Shown here one piece after another: positions 1-9,822 of a stretch of DNA of 40,486 bases (positions within the stretch are counted from its first letter, which is position 1; every line of letters starts with the position of its first letter). The translations under genes and the position numbers were made by a program. The stretch is from Alphaproteobacteria bacterium (lineage in GTDB: Bacteria > Pseudomonadota > Alphaproteobacteria > Paracaedibacterales > CAIOTO01): NCBI GenBank assembly GCA_947488275.1, contig CANKZX010000008.1, positions 1-40,486 of the forward strand, given 5' to 3'. Under the pieces are notes generated by a model. That model was given only the letters and a program-made list of their open reading frames with translations. It did no database searches and had not been told where the DNA came from.

Positions 1-316
1 TATTTGGTTGGAATTGGTTGTTTTGAAAGGCACCAATTTGTGGTTGCAGATCTCGTTGAGGATTTTCTGGCTTTGGTGTTGCTTCCATAACGCGTAAGTT
101 GCGACCAGCAATTTCAGCGCCATTGAGCGCTCGTATAGCACTCTGTGCTTCTTCTTGGGTTTGCATTTCAACGAAGCCAAAGCCTTTACTGCGACCTGAA
201 AAACGATCCATAACAACTTTTGCTGATACAACAGAACCAAAGTTTACAAATATATTTTTTAATTCATCATCACGTAAGGCAAATGATAAATTACTGATAT
301 ATATTTTTCTATTCAT
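1..316 (-). CDS. RRM-domain RNA-binding protein (partial, 3' end beyond window)
   Basis: The minus strand reads from an ATG at 314-316 and runs off the left edge after 105 codons. The visible part is a complete RNA recognition motif: RNP-2 as IYISNL (residues 5-10) and RNP-1 as KGFGFVEM (residues 44-51), followed by the usual ending (ALNGAEIAGRNLRV). After about residue 80 the protein turns into a Gln/Asn/Pro-rich tail of the kind seen in short bacterial RRM proteins. Members bind single-stranded RNA and are often linked to cold or stress responses; the role here is inferred from the family only. A strong ribosome binding site AGGAGT lies at 321-326. The opposite-strand frame at 99-392 is a shadow of this gene. 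Confidence 0.9.
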   Translation of the reverse strand, partial: MNRKIYISNLSFALRDDELKNIFVNFGSVVSAKVVMDRFSGRSKGFGFVEMQTQEEAQSAIRALNGAEIAGRNLRVMEATPKPENPQRDLQPQIGAFQNNQFQPN

Positions 317-417
317 AATTACTCCTTTAAAAACAACAACCGAATGTCCACAATTGAGATCATCTTCTGGTATCAACAGAGTACACCTCTAATGGTTAAA
401 ATCAGGTAAAGCGATTG

Positions 418-1122
418 TTATTTTATTGAGGATGTGTTTAAAAAATCGTCGGTTGTGTAGAAGCCTGGTTTTTGTTGGATAAGCCAGGAAGCCAAACGAA
501 GAGCGCCATCAGCAAAGACATCACGGGATGACACGCGATGTGAAAACGTAAGGGATTCATTATCACCTTGAAAACTGACTACATGATCGGCTGTGTCTTT
601 GCCTGCACGCAGTGAATGGATGTTGATCGAGTTTGTTGTGGCATTATTTAATGTTTTTTGGAGGGATAACGCGGTGCCTGATGGTGCATCTTTTTTATGA
701 CGATGATGGGTTTCAACAATATCGATATCAAATGTGTGGTTGAATTGCTGTACTGTAAGTCGTAATAATTTATGCATAAGGATAATACCTATGCTGGTAT
801 TGGGTGCAATCATAACAGGAGCCGTTTTGGCGCATGTTTGAAGTAAATCATAGGTTTGAGCCTTAAGACCTGTTGTGCCAATTAAAAGGGGTATTGGGCT
901 GTCAATCATCATTTTAGCTAGCTGGTGGGTTGTTTCAGCATGTGAAAAATCAATGATGATGTGGGGCAAAGTGTTACTTGATTTGAGATTATCGAGGTCT
1001 GATAGGTCACGTTTGAGCCCCATAACAAGGTTCCATAAGGATGACGCTTCGATGCGTTGGGCGAGACTTTTTCCAACACGTCCGCTGATGCCAATAAGGG
1101 CTACTTTTTTGCGTTGATACAT
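418..1122 (-). CDS. dapB: 4-hydroxy-tetrahydrodipicolinate reductase DapB
   Basis: Reduces 4-hydroxy-tetrahydrodipicolinate to tetrahydrodipicolinate with NAD(P)H in the lysine/diaminopimelate pathway, and so feeds peptidoglycan synthesis. The N-terminus carries the Rossmann nucleotide-binding loop (GISGRVGKS, residues 11-19). The substrate site is the family signature HHRHKKDAPSGTAL with the catalytic His pair and Lys. The C-terminal SSRDVFADGALRLASWL is also typical. At 234 residues it is shorter than the roughly 270 of E. coli DapB; the shortening is spread through the protein and no key block is missing. It begins 2 bases after the pmtA-like stop codon, so the two are probably co-transcribed. 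Confidence 0.95.
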   Translation of the reverse strand: MYQRKKVALIGISGRVGKSLAQRIEASSLWNLVMGLKRDLSDLDNLKSSNTLPHIIIDFSHAETTHQLAKMMIDSPIPLLIGTTGLKAQTYDLLQTCAKTAPVMIAPNTSIGIILMHKLLRLTVQQFNHTFDIDIVETHHRHKKDAPSGTALSLQKTLNNATTNSINIHSLRAGKDTADHVVSFQGDNESLTFSHRVSSRDVFADGALRLASWLIQQKPGFYTTDDFLNTSSIK

Positions 1123-1124
1123 TA

Positions 1125-1829
1125 TTAGTTATCTTTAGTTGGAGGGGCTGTTTTCTTAACGCGGCGAAAGGTGTTGCTTGCTTTTCGTTTGGCGGCTTTT
1201 ACATAAATACGAAATTGATGACGTTTCGTTTTTGGGATAGCCTGTTCATGGAATGTGTATGACCACACGGTTGCTGGAGGCACATTAAAAAAAACATGCC
1301 CGAGGCGTGTCGCCGTTAAACCCAATTTTTTATGGGATAGAGGTGAGATAGGACCGTAGGTGAATTGTAGAATTTGTCCGATGGGACTTAACGTATTTTT
1401 AAAAGCAGAAACCAGTGCTGATTGTTCATGTTTATTTAAATTAATAAGGGGTATACCTGAAATAATCGTGTGCACATTGTTGACGACATCGGGTGGTAAT
1501 AAGTCGTGCAAGAGTGTTGCATCACCTTGGATGATTTTTATGTCTGGAAAATGCTGCTTGAGGTAGGCGCATAACTCAGCGTCCAGTTCAACAACAATAA
1601 GACGTGTTGGATCGATACCTGTTTTTAAAAGCCCGCGCGTAAAACGACCTGTGCCAGCGCCAACTTCAACAACGTAGCTGTTATCATCGATCTTTACGTG
1701 ATGGGCAATCATTTCAGTAAGTGCTTTTGAACTAGGTGCAATAGCCCCCAAGGCTTTTGGATTTTTTAACAATTGCTTTAGGAACAGGAGATTTTCGTGT
1801 TGTTTTGAGTTTGATTGCCGAGACAACAT
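1125..1829 (-). CDS. pmtA: PmtA-type phospholipid N-methyltransferase
   Basis: A 234-residue class I SAM-dependent methyltransferase. The SAM-binding motif is VVEVGAGTGRFT (about residues 54-65), with an acidic motif II (VVELDAE) and a later GDA motif. FLKQLLKNPKALGAIAPSS at the N-terminus, SGIPL in the middle and QFTYGPISP after it are the block pattern of the soluble phosphatidylethanolamine N-methyltransferases of Rhodobacter and rhizobia (COG3963), which make phosphatidylcholine. A relative of KsgA-type RNA methyltransferases is the main alternative, but the SGIPL and QFTYGP blocks argue against it. The Lys/Arg-rich C-terminus may help it bind anionic membrane; this is inferred. GGAAAAGA precedes the ATG, and dapB follows directly. 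Confidence 0.78.
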   Translation of the reverse strand: MLSRQSNSKQHENLLFLKQLLKNPKALGAIAPSSKALTEMIAHHVKIDDNSYVVEVGAGTGRFTRGLLKTGIDPTRLIVVELDAELCAYLKQHFPDIKIIQGDATLLHDLLPPDVVNNVHTIISGIPLINLNKHEQSALVSAFKNTLSPIGQILQFTYGPISPLSHKKLGLTATRLGHVFFNVPPATVWSYTFHEQAIPKTKRHQFRIYVKAAKRKASNTFRRVKKTAPPTKDN

Positions 1830-1943
1830 TTAGTCTTTTCCTAATGTTAATATGCGTCCATCTCATTGATACCATTTATGATGGAAGAAACATACTTAAA
1901 TGTATTGATTGTTATTCGAAAAAACTTTTTCGTGTATGAAAAA

Positions 1944-2131
1944 TAAGGCATACTCTTTTTGACAGGTTCATAATGGAATGAGTGTGCTGATTTTTTGTCA
2001 TGGCGAATCGGCGAAGTCGATGTGGCCATCCAGTGTGTGTGTAACTACAGAAATGATGGTTTTTTCTGGATCGCTACGCTTTGCTCGCGATGACGGCGAC
2101 TTTGACAAAAGTTAAGGCATACTCTTTTTGA
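1944..2131. repeat. 19-bp direct repeats around palindromic element copy 1
   Basis: The 19-mer TAAGGCATACTCTTTTTGA occurs at 1944-1962 and again, identical, at 2113-2131. Between them lie 150 bases holding copy 1 of the dispersed palindromic element. The arrangement resembles an insertion with a long target duplication, or a local tandem duplication; the sequence alone cannot decide. The rest of the 1830-2168 gap, between two divergent genes, shows no coding potential. Confidence 0.7.
1997..2096. repeat. Dispersed palindromic element, copy 1
   Basis: Two facing arms form an imperfect inverted repeat. The left arm is GTCATGGCGA, then a small stem ATCGGC..GTCGAT, then GTGGCCATCCAG. The right arm begins CTGGATCGCTACGC and ends CGCGATGACGG. 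Ends and frame match the other five copies in the window. It sits in the divergent gap between pmtA and ccmB. Confidence 0.75.
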
Positions 2132-2168
2132 TAAAGGCGTTTTTAAGTAAAATTAAGGTGTTTGGGTT

Positions 2169-2795
2169 TTGATAACAATTCGACGTATATGGGCGCTGTT
2201 TTTATATCTTGTCAGTCATGAAAAACATCAGTGTGGTCTCATTTTTTTTCTTTTTGCCATTGGTATTCTTTTGATAGCGATTGTTCATGCACAGCACCCA
2301 TTGCCTGCACAGGGAATGATAGCCTTTTTTACTTTATGGAGTTTTATTCAACTGCCCGCGCTCGCTAACAGCATAACCGATGACTTTCGTGATGGCACAT
2401 TTGATTATGTTGTGAGTGAGGGATATCGCATTCAAGGGTATGCTTTGGCGCGATTGCTGGTTTTTTGTGTGCTATTTAGTGTGCCGATCCTTTTGATGCA
2501 GGTGATCGGGTGTTATGCTATGTCTGTTGATTGTGTGTTTTGGCATTTATTGATTAATCACTTCCATGGGCTTGTAAGTGTCATTGGGGTTCAGATTATG
2601 CTGTGTTTGACAGCACAATCTGCCACAAAAATAACAAGTCTTTTTTTATGTGTTCCTTTTTGGGTGCCTAGTTTTTTGTATGTCATTGGCTCTGTTGATG
2701 ACGCAACCACATCATTACCTCTTATTGGTTTATTGTGTTTCCAATGTGGAGTAACGGTGGTTCTTATTCAGCATGCCTTTCATTGGCGGTCATAA
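2169..2795 (+). CDS. ccmB: Heme exporter protein CcmB (System I cytochrome c maturation)
   Basis: A 208-residue integral membrane protein with about six hydrophobic segments. The pattern fits CcmB: a short cytoplasmic N-terminus, a first pair of helices, then ITDDFRDGTFDYVVSEGY (about residues 69-86), matching the conserved D-x-x-x-G-T/L-E stretch that follows helix 2, and FSVPILLMQVIG. CcmB is the membrane subunit of the CcmABCD transporter that releases holo-CcmE in the periplasm. The start is a TTG at 2169 with AAGGTG at 2154-2159; no ATG gives a better N-terminus. Its ATPase partner CcmA is encoded about 24 kb away on the other strand rather than next door. It is slightly shorter than the usual 220 residues. 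A run of eight G lies just after the stop (2798-2805). Confidence 0.78.
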   Translation: MITIRRIWALFLYLVSHEKHQCGLIFFLFAIGILLIAIVHAQHPLPAQGMIAFFTLWSFIQLPALANSITDDFRDGTFDYVVSEGYRIQGYALARLLVFCVLFSVPILLMQVIGCYAMSVDCVFWHLLINHFHGLVSVIGVQIMLCLTAQSATKITSLFLCVPFWVPSFLYVIGSVDDATTSLPLIGLLCFQCGVTVVLIQHAFHWRS

Positions 2796-2809
2796 GAGGG
2801 GGGGGTGTT

Positions 2810-4066
2810 TTAATCAAAACGCCCTTCGATAAATGCCACCATTTTATGAAGGTGGGGTTTGTAGTATACCCAGTCAGATTGTGTGTAAGTATATCTTGTT
2901 AGACTCTTTAGAAACATGTAAAAGTCAGAGTACTGATTACGTGAATTGTTAAAGAGACTCATATAGTGAAAGCTGCTTGTTAGTAAATGAAAGACATCTG
3001 CACGTTTTCTTCCCCATGTGTTTTTTGACACGAAAGAAAATGTCTCATCATCACGGAGAGATCTTCTTGGAAGACCTGTTAAGTGTTTATTGTTTGGTGA
3101 AAATGTGCTGCCATGTGTATATACAGATTTGTTATGATCATCGATATTAATAGTTGTTGTTTCGTTTTCCCCAGCGATAATTTGGCTATCGACGCGAGTG
3201 TCAATATCTGTACTTTGATTCGCATCAGGGTGTACAACTGGGTGTAAGCGTAAGGTGTAAGGGGATGCATTGTCTTCTGCAAAATAGGGAGGTTCTATGT
3301 GAATGTAACGACCATGATCTGTTGTTGATCCAAACTTTATAAGAATCCCTAGAGATCCTACTCTGTATCCCGCTTTTCCAGAATATGTCATCATATTATA
3401 GGTTGATATAAACGGAATTTGACGGTGAGCAATGCCATGAACAGGAATATTCCCAAAAATTACATTTTGGCTATCATTATGTGCTGATCGTGTGGGAAGG
3501 TCACGTAGTCCGTCAATACGTGAAATCATACGTTTATATAAACCACCGTTATGGGTTTCAAGCATTTCGTTAAACCATTCTTGGTATGTGTCTTTTGATA
3601 TGCCACTGAATGAGTAGAGGTTTGAATATCCCTTCAATGTACCGCAATCCATAAAACCGCATTCAGATTGTTCTAATAAAGTGCCAGCAAATGATTCCGC
3701 AAGGCGAATAATTTCAAAATGTTTGAATCGTCGGTCAGTTGATTGTATGCCATGAGTTTCGTATCTAGATTCATTTCCATGAATGATCACCCTTGATAAA
3801 ATGGACTGTATAAAAATCTTTTTATCAGGGAGTGACATTTTATTTTCTGTGTTAACACTTTTTCTAAGCACGATTTCGTCAATTTTTCTTGTAATGCCTG
3901 CATAGCGTTCACGAAGTTCTCCATTATTAAAATAATAGGTTCGATTCCCGCTCATTATTTGGATGTGTTCAATGGGTGGTGGTGGCACAAGTGTCGATGC
4001 AAGGAGAGTCGGTATTGATAGCAAAAGAATAAAAGAGATTCGTTGTGTAAATGATTTATTGTTCAT
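2810..4066 (-). CDS. Exported protein of unknown function
   Basis: I do not recognise this 418-residue protein. It starts with a clear Sec signal peptide: basic n-region (MNNKSFTQR), hydrophobic core (ISFILLLSIPTLL) and a likely cut near LAST-LV. The rest is soluble and polar, rich in His, Asn, Ser and Tyr, with no transmembrane segment and no repeat I can see. Two cysteines lie close together (CGFMDCG, near residues 136-142). A Pro run (VPPPP) follows the signal peptide. AAGG at 4075-4078 is the likely ribosome binding site. It is flanked by ccmB (convergent) and a repeat element. A secreted lineage-specific effector or surface protein is possible but only a guess. Confidence 0.7.
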   Translation of the reverse strand: MNNKSFTQRISFILLLSIPTLLASTLVPPPPIEHIQIMSGNRTYYFNNGELRERYAGITRKIDEIVLRKSVNTENKMSLPDKKIFIQSILSRVIIHGNESRYETHGIQSTDRRFKHFEIIRLAESFAGTLLEQSECGFMDCGTLKGYSNLYSFSGISKDTYQEWFNEMLETHNGGLYKRMISRIDGLRDLPTRSAHNDSQNVIFGNIPVHGIAHRQIPFISTYNMMTYSGKAGYRVGSLGILIKFGSTTDHGRYIHIEPPYFAEDNASPYTLRLHPVVHPDANQSTDIDTRVDSQIIAGENETTTINIDDHNKSVYTHGSTFSPNNKHLTGLPRRSLRDDETFSFVSKNTWGRKRADVFHLLTSSFHYMSLFNNSRNQYSDFYMFLKSLTRYTYTQSDWVYYKPHLHKMVAFIEGRFD

Positions 4067-4107
4067 TGTGTATACCTTAAAATTTTCTCTGATTGTTACA
4101 CCTCTTG

Positions 4108-4274
4108 CCGATCATTTTTAGCAGAACGTAACTTTATCATCCCTCGTCATCACGAAAAAGCCGAAGGTTTTTGTGGTGATCCAGCGGCTGTTATTGTGGA
4201 AATGCCTGTTTTTCTGGATGACCACATCGGCGATGCTGATTCGTCATGACGGCGGAATTGCTAAAAATCATCGG
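4108..4274. repeat. Dispersed palindromic element, copy 2 (with outer inverted ends)
   Basis: The core at 4145-4252 consists of a left arm CGTCATCACGA, a stem AAAAACC-type hairpin (AAAAAGCC/GGTTTTT) and GTGGTGATCCAG, facing a right arm CTGGATGACCACATCGGCG..CGTCATGACGG. Outside the core, CCGATCATTTTTAGCA (4108-4123) and TGCTAAAAATCATCGG (4259-4274) form a further 16-base inverted pair with one mismatch, giving an element of about 167 bases. It fills most of the 4067-4428 gap; nothing else was seen there. Confidence 0.8.
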
Positions 4275-4428
4275 TGTTTAGTCTATTATTTAATCATATT
4301 CATTTTTATTTTCAAGAGCTTATAACTGTATTATTTTTTTAATTTTTGGTGTGTGTCGTATCTATTGTAGAAAATATATCTTAAATGTTATAGATTTAGG
4401 GCTGTCACGTGGAATGAAAGTTTACTAT

Positions 4429-6411
4429 ATGAGAAAAACGAGATCACTTTTTATGTTTGCTTATAACATGATGTGGATAAAAAAAGTGTATGTGTGTGTC
4501 TGGGTTGGTTTATGTTTATTTAATCTGCTGATCGTGAAAACATATGCATCTGAGCCATCGCATGGCACAGCTGTTTTTGGTGCGTTAAAATATTCAGCTG
4601 ATTTTACGCATTTTGATTATGTGAATTCTGCAGCGCCTAAGGGAGGTACGTTCACAACAGCGGCAATGGGTACATTTGATAGTTTAAATCCGTTTATTGT
4701 GATGGGGACACCTGCGTCAGGTGTGTTGGCAACACATGCGACGTTGTTTGATTCGGCGCTCGATGAAACGGGGTCAAGTTACGCTTATGTGGCTGAATCT
4801 ATTGAAATTGCGAAGGATAAGTCTTTTATTATTTTTCATTTAAACCCAAAAGCATGTTTTGATAACGGTGATCGTATTACAGTAGATGATGTGATTTTTT
4901 CATTTAATACGTTGCGTGAAAAGGGGAGTCCTATTTTCAAAACCTATTATAAAGGTGTTAGTCATGTTGAAAAAATTGACGCAACCACAGTTAAATTTCA
5001 TGTGATCGATGCAAAGAACCGTCAACTCGCTATGATTTTGGGGCAGCTGCCAATTTTATCAAAAGTATTTTTTGACGTGCATGATTTTGCAAAGCCGTTA
5101 GCAACGCCTTCGCCTGCAAGTGGTGCTTATAAGGTTGTGATGGTTGATTTTGGTAAACGATTGGTTTTTGAGCGTGTAAAGAATTGGTGGGGGGAAAACC
5201 TTTCAACGCAAAAGGGATTGCATAATTTTGATCGTTTAGTTGTGGATTACTACCGTGATTCCAATGCAATGTTTGAGGCGTTTAAAGCTGGTAAAGTTGA
5301 TTTTCGTCATGAAAATAGTGCTAAATTATGGACGACTAGTTATGATTTTTCAGCTGTTCAAAAGGGGCATGTTAAGAAAGAATTGATCGCCCATAAAAAC
5401 CCAACACCGACGCAAGGTTTTTTCTTTAATTTGCGTAGACCTATTTTTAAGGATTGGAGGGTTCGGGCGGCAATTACGCAGGTTTTTGATTTTACGTGGA
5501 TTAATAAAAATATATTTAGTAATCAGTACGTGCGCAATGAAAGTATTTTTCCCAATTCGCCATTTGCCCAAAAAGGATTGCCAGAAGTGGCTGAACGTGA
5601 TGTGTTGATGGATTATCGTAAGTCTTATCCAGAACATGTGTCTGCTGCGTTATTCGATACGCCTTTTACATTGCCTCAACATCACGATGCGAACGATATT
5701 CGTGATAGTCGAAAAAAGGCATTGGCATTATTGGCTGAGGCGGGATGGCATTTGATTAATGGTAAATTGATTCATAAAGAGACCAAAAAGTCATTAACAT
5801 TTGAATTTTTAAATATTGATCCTGCGATGGAAAAAATTGTGCTGCATTTTAAGGGGGCACTGGCGGCAATTGGGATTGATATGAGGATTCGGAGCGTTGA
5901 TGTCAGTAGTTACGTTGAACGTGTTCATGATTATAATTATGACATGATTTGTTCTGGGTATAATCAAACAATTATGCCAGGTAATGAACAACGTGTATTT
6001 TGGGGCAGTAAAGGTGCTGACGCTAAGGGGGGGATGAATTATGCTGGTATTCAAAACCCTGTTATTGATGATTTATGTGAAAAAATAGCAGAGGCCGATA
6101 ACTATGAAGCACTAACGGTAGCGATGCGTGCCCTTGATCGGGTGCTGTTAACATCATATGTGATGATTCCTAATTGGCATCGTGGAACGTTGTCCGTTGC
6201 CTATTGGGATCGTTTTTCAAAACCTGAAGCACCAGTGTTGTATGCACATACACCCTATACGGCATCGTGGTGGTTTGATGTGGAAAAAGATAAAAAATTA
6301 AAAGATGCATTTATTGTTTCAGATGATGATATGATACGAAATGAGATAAAGCAAATAGGCGTTTTTGGACGTTTACGGTTATGGATAACTCATTTTGTTA
6401 GGTGGAAATAG
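4429..6411 (+). CDS. YejA-like ABC transporter substrate-binding protein (SBP family 5)
   Basis: A periplasmic oligopeptide-type binding protein, about 660 residues from this start. After a signal peptide ending near KTYASEP, the protein shows HGTAVFGALKYSADFTHFDYVNSAAPKGG, the characteristic N-terminus of the YejA group (peptide and microcin C uptake), then the SBP_bac_5 core with DRITVDDVIFSFNTL and SGAYKV. The frame is open back to a GTG at 4351, but that would put over 40 residues before the hydrophobic core. ATGs at 4414, 4429, 4453, 4468 and 4471 are all possible; 4468/4471 (MMWIKKVYVCVW) gives the most normal signal peptide, though no start has a convincing ribosome site. The permease and ATPase genes (yejBEF) are not next to it. 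Confidence 0.85.
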   Translation: MRKTRSLFMFAYNMMWIKKVYVCVWVGLCLFNLLIVKTYASEPSHGTAVFGALKYSADFTHFDYVNSAAPKGGTFTTAAMGTFDSLNPFIVMGTPASGVLATHATLFDSALDETGSSYAYVAESIEIAKDKSFIIFHLNPKACFDNGDRITVDDVIFSFNTLREKGSPIFKTYYKGVSHVEKIDATTVKFHVIDAKNRQLAMILGQLPILSKVFFDVHDFAKPLATPSPASGAYKVVMVDFGKRLVFERVKNWWGENLSTQKGLHNFDRLVVDYYRDSNAMFEAFKAGKVDFRHENSAKLWTTSYDFSAVQKGHVKKELIAHKNPTPTQGFFFNLRRPIFKDWRVRAAITQVFDFTWINKNIFSNQYVRNESIFPNSPFAQKGLPEVAERDVLMDYRKSYPEHVSAALFDTPFTLPQHHDANDIRDSRKKALALLAEAGWHLINGKLIHKETKKSLTFEFLNIDPAMEKIVLHFKGALAAIGIDMRIRSVDVSSYVERVHDYNYDMICSGYNQTIMPGNEQRVFWGSKGADAKGGMNYAGIQNPVIDDLCEKIAEADNYEALTVAMRALDRVLLTSYVMIPNWHRGTLSVAYWDRFSKPEAPVLYAHTPYTASWWFDVEKDKKLKDAFIVSDDDMIRNEIKQIGVFGRLRLWITHFVRWK

Positions 6412-6534
6412 TGTTCATTCCCCAAAGTGGCGGCGTGATTATATAAACACGATCATTCTTTTGATCATAAATAAGATTGAAAATTCATATAGAATAGGGT
6501 ATGTTTGCAACAATAAATTTTATACATATGAAAA

Positions 6535-7419
6535 ATGACGACAGAGTTAAAGGGGCTTACCCTTGCTATTATTTCGGCTGTCCTTTACGGTAGCCTTCCG
6601 CTTTTTGGTTTGCAAATTACAGATGCAGGTCTATCCAATGAAGCTATGCTTTTTTGGCGTTTTTTTTCTTCGTTTCTTTTGCTTGCTGTTTTGTTCCCCT
6701 CTTCTGTTTTCTTGTTAAAACAGACAGCTATTACGGGGTTTTTACTCGCTGTTTTTGGTTATGTTATTTCATCCTTTTTCTTTTTTGAATGTACAGGGTA
6801 TATTGGTACAGGCATTGCGATGACTGTCTTTTTTATCTATCCAATTTTCCTTGCCTTAATGAATTATTTTATATTGAAAGAAACATTGCCAACACCGCAA
6901 AAAATAGGTATGGCGCTGGCTTTTTGTGCGTTGCTCTTTTTAACGGATTTTAAATTTGATATTAAAGGGGATGTTTTTATTGGATTTGCTTACGGTATTT
7001 TTGGTGGAATGGGGTATGCATTATATATTTTTTGCACGCGTTCCACTGGACTAAAAGCGATCACTTTAACAGCATGGGTTTGCTTAGGGGCTGCTGTTTT
7101 TTTTGCTGTGCATAGTGTTTTCAATAATGCCTTTGTTTTTCCGCCTATGCGTGCGGGATTGTCGTTAGCAGCGATTTCAATTTTATGTACGATTTTACCC
7201 ATTATTTTTTTTATTAAGGCGGTTAATTTAATTGGATCAATTAAGGCATCTTTGGTTTCAATTTTGGAGCCAGCGACAACGATTTCCCTTGGCATGATTT
7301 TTCTTGGTGAACGGATTACGTGGTGTCAGGGTGTAGGATTGGTATTTATGATTGTTTCTTTGATCGCGATTGAATGCAATCACTTGTTTAGACGACGTGA
7401 CCACGCAAGTACTCCTTAA
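6535..7419 (+). CDS. EamA/DMT-family membrane transporter
   Basis: A 294-residue protein with about ten hydrophobic helices arranged as two EamA halves, each of roughly 140 residues. The first half opens with LKGLTLAIISAVLYGSLPLFG and contains FFFFECTGYIGTGIAMTVFFIYPIFLAL. The second ends with the typical SILEPATTISLGMIFLGERITWCQGVG block. DMT transporters export or exchange small metabolites such as amino acids, nucleotides or S-adenosylmethionine. In intracellular bacteria EamA proteins sometimes import SAM, but the substrate cannot be read from the sequence. No clear Shine-Dalgarno sequence precedes the ATG. Confidence 0.88.
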   Translation: MTTELKGLTLAIISAVLYGSLPLFGLQITDAGLSNEAMLFWRFFSSFLLLAVLFPSSVFLLKQTAITGFLLAVFGYVISSFFFFECTGYIGTGIAMTVFFIYPIFLALMNYFILKETLPTPQKIGMALAFCALLFLTDFKFDIKGDVFIGFAYGIFGGMGYALYIFCTRSTGLKAITLTAWVCLGAAVFFAVHSVFNNAFVFPPMRAGLSLAAISILCTILPIIFFIKAVNLIGSIKASLVSILEPATTISLGMIFLGERITWCQGVGLVFMIVSLIAIECNHLFRRRDHASTP

Positions 7420-7499
7420 AAATTCTGTAATTTTAGTGATTTATAAAGCTGTTCTTGTTAATCTTTAGTGACGTAATGTATAAAAATAAAGATGTGTAG

Positions 7500-9635
<2,136 letters not shown>

Positions 9636-9670
9636 AGATATACCGAATGAATATGAATATGCCTATTTTC

Positions 9671-9757
9671 CGTCATGGCGGGTCCTTTTAAGGGCGTGTC
9701 CATTCTGGAAAAAAAGCCCTGGATCATCACACTGCCAGTGGCAGTTTGTGATGATGG
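9671..9757. repeat. Dispersed palindromic element, copy 3
   Basis: A short copy between the convergent ligA and maeB genes. The left arm CGTCATGGCGG has the small stem GTCC..GGGC; the right arm is CTGGATCATCACACTGCC, AGT, GGCAGTTTGTGATGATGG. The two arms pair imperfectly, and each also folds on itself. With genes reading into it from both sides, its RNA hairpins could help end transcription. Confidence 0.72.
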
Positions 9758-9822
9758 CAGGTTTGAATCGTGTAATTTATTTTTCCATAGTTCCTTAGAA
9801 AAGATCAATAAGCGGGTATATT

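Noticed and set aside
99..392. 97-residue plus-strand frame at the left edge
   Set aside because: It is antisense to a complete RRM domain with a strong ribosome site; its Ser/Arg/Lys-rich translation matches nothing.
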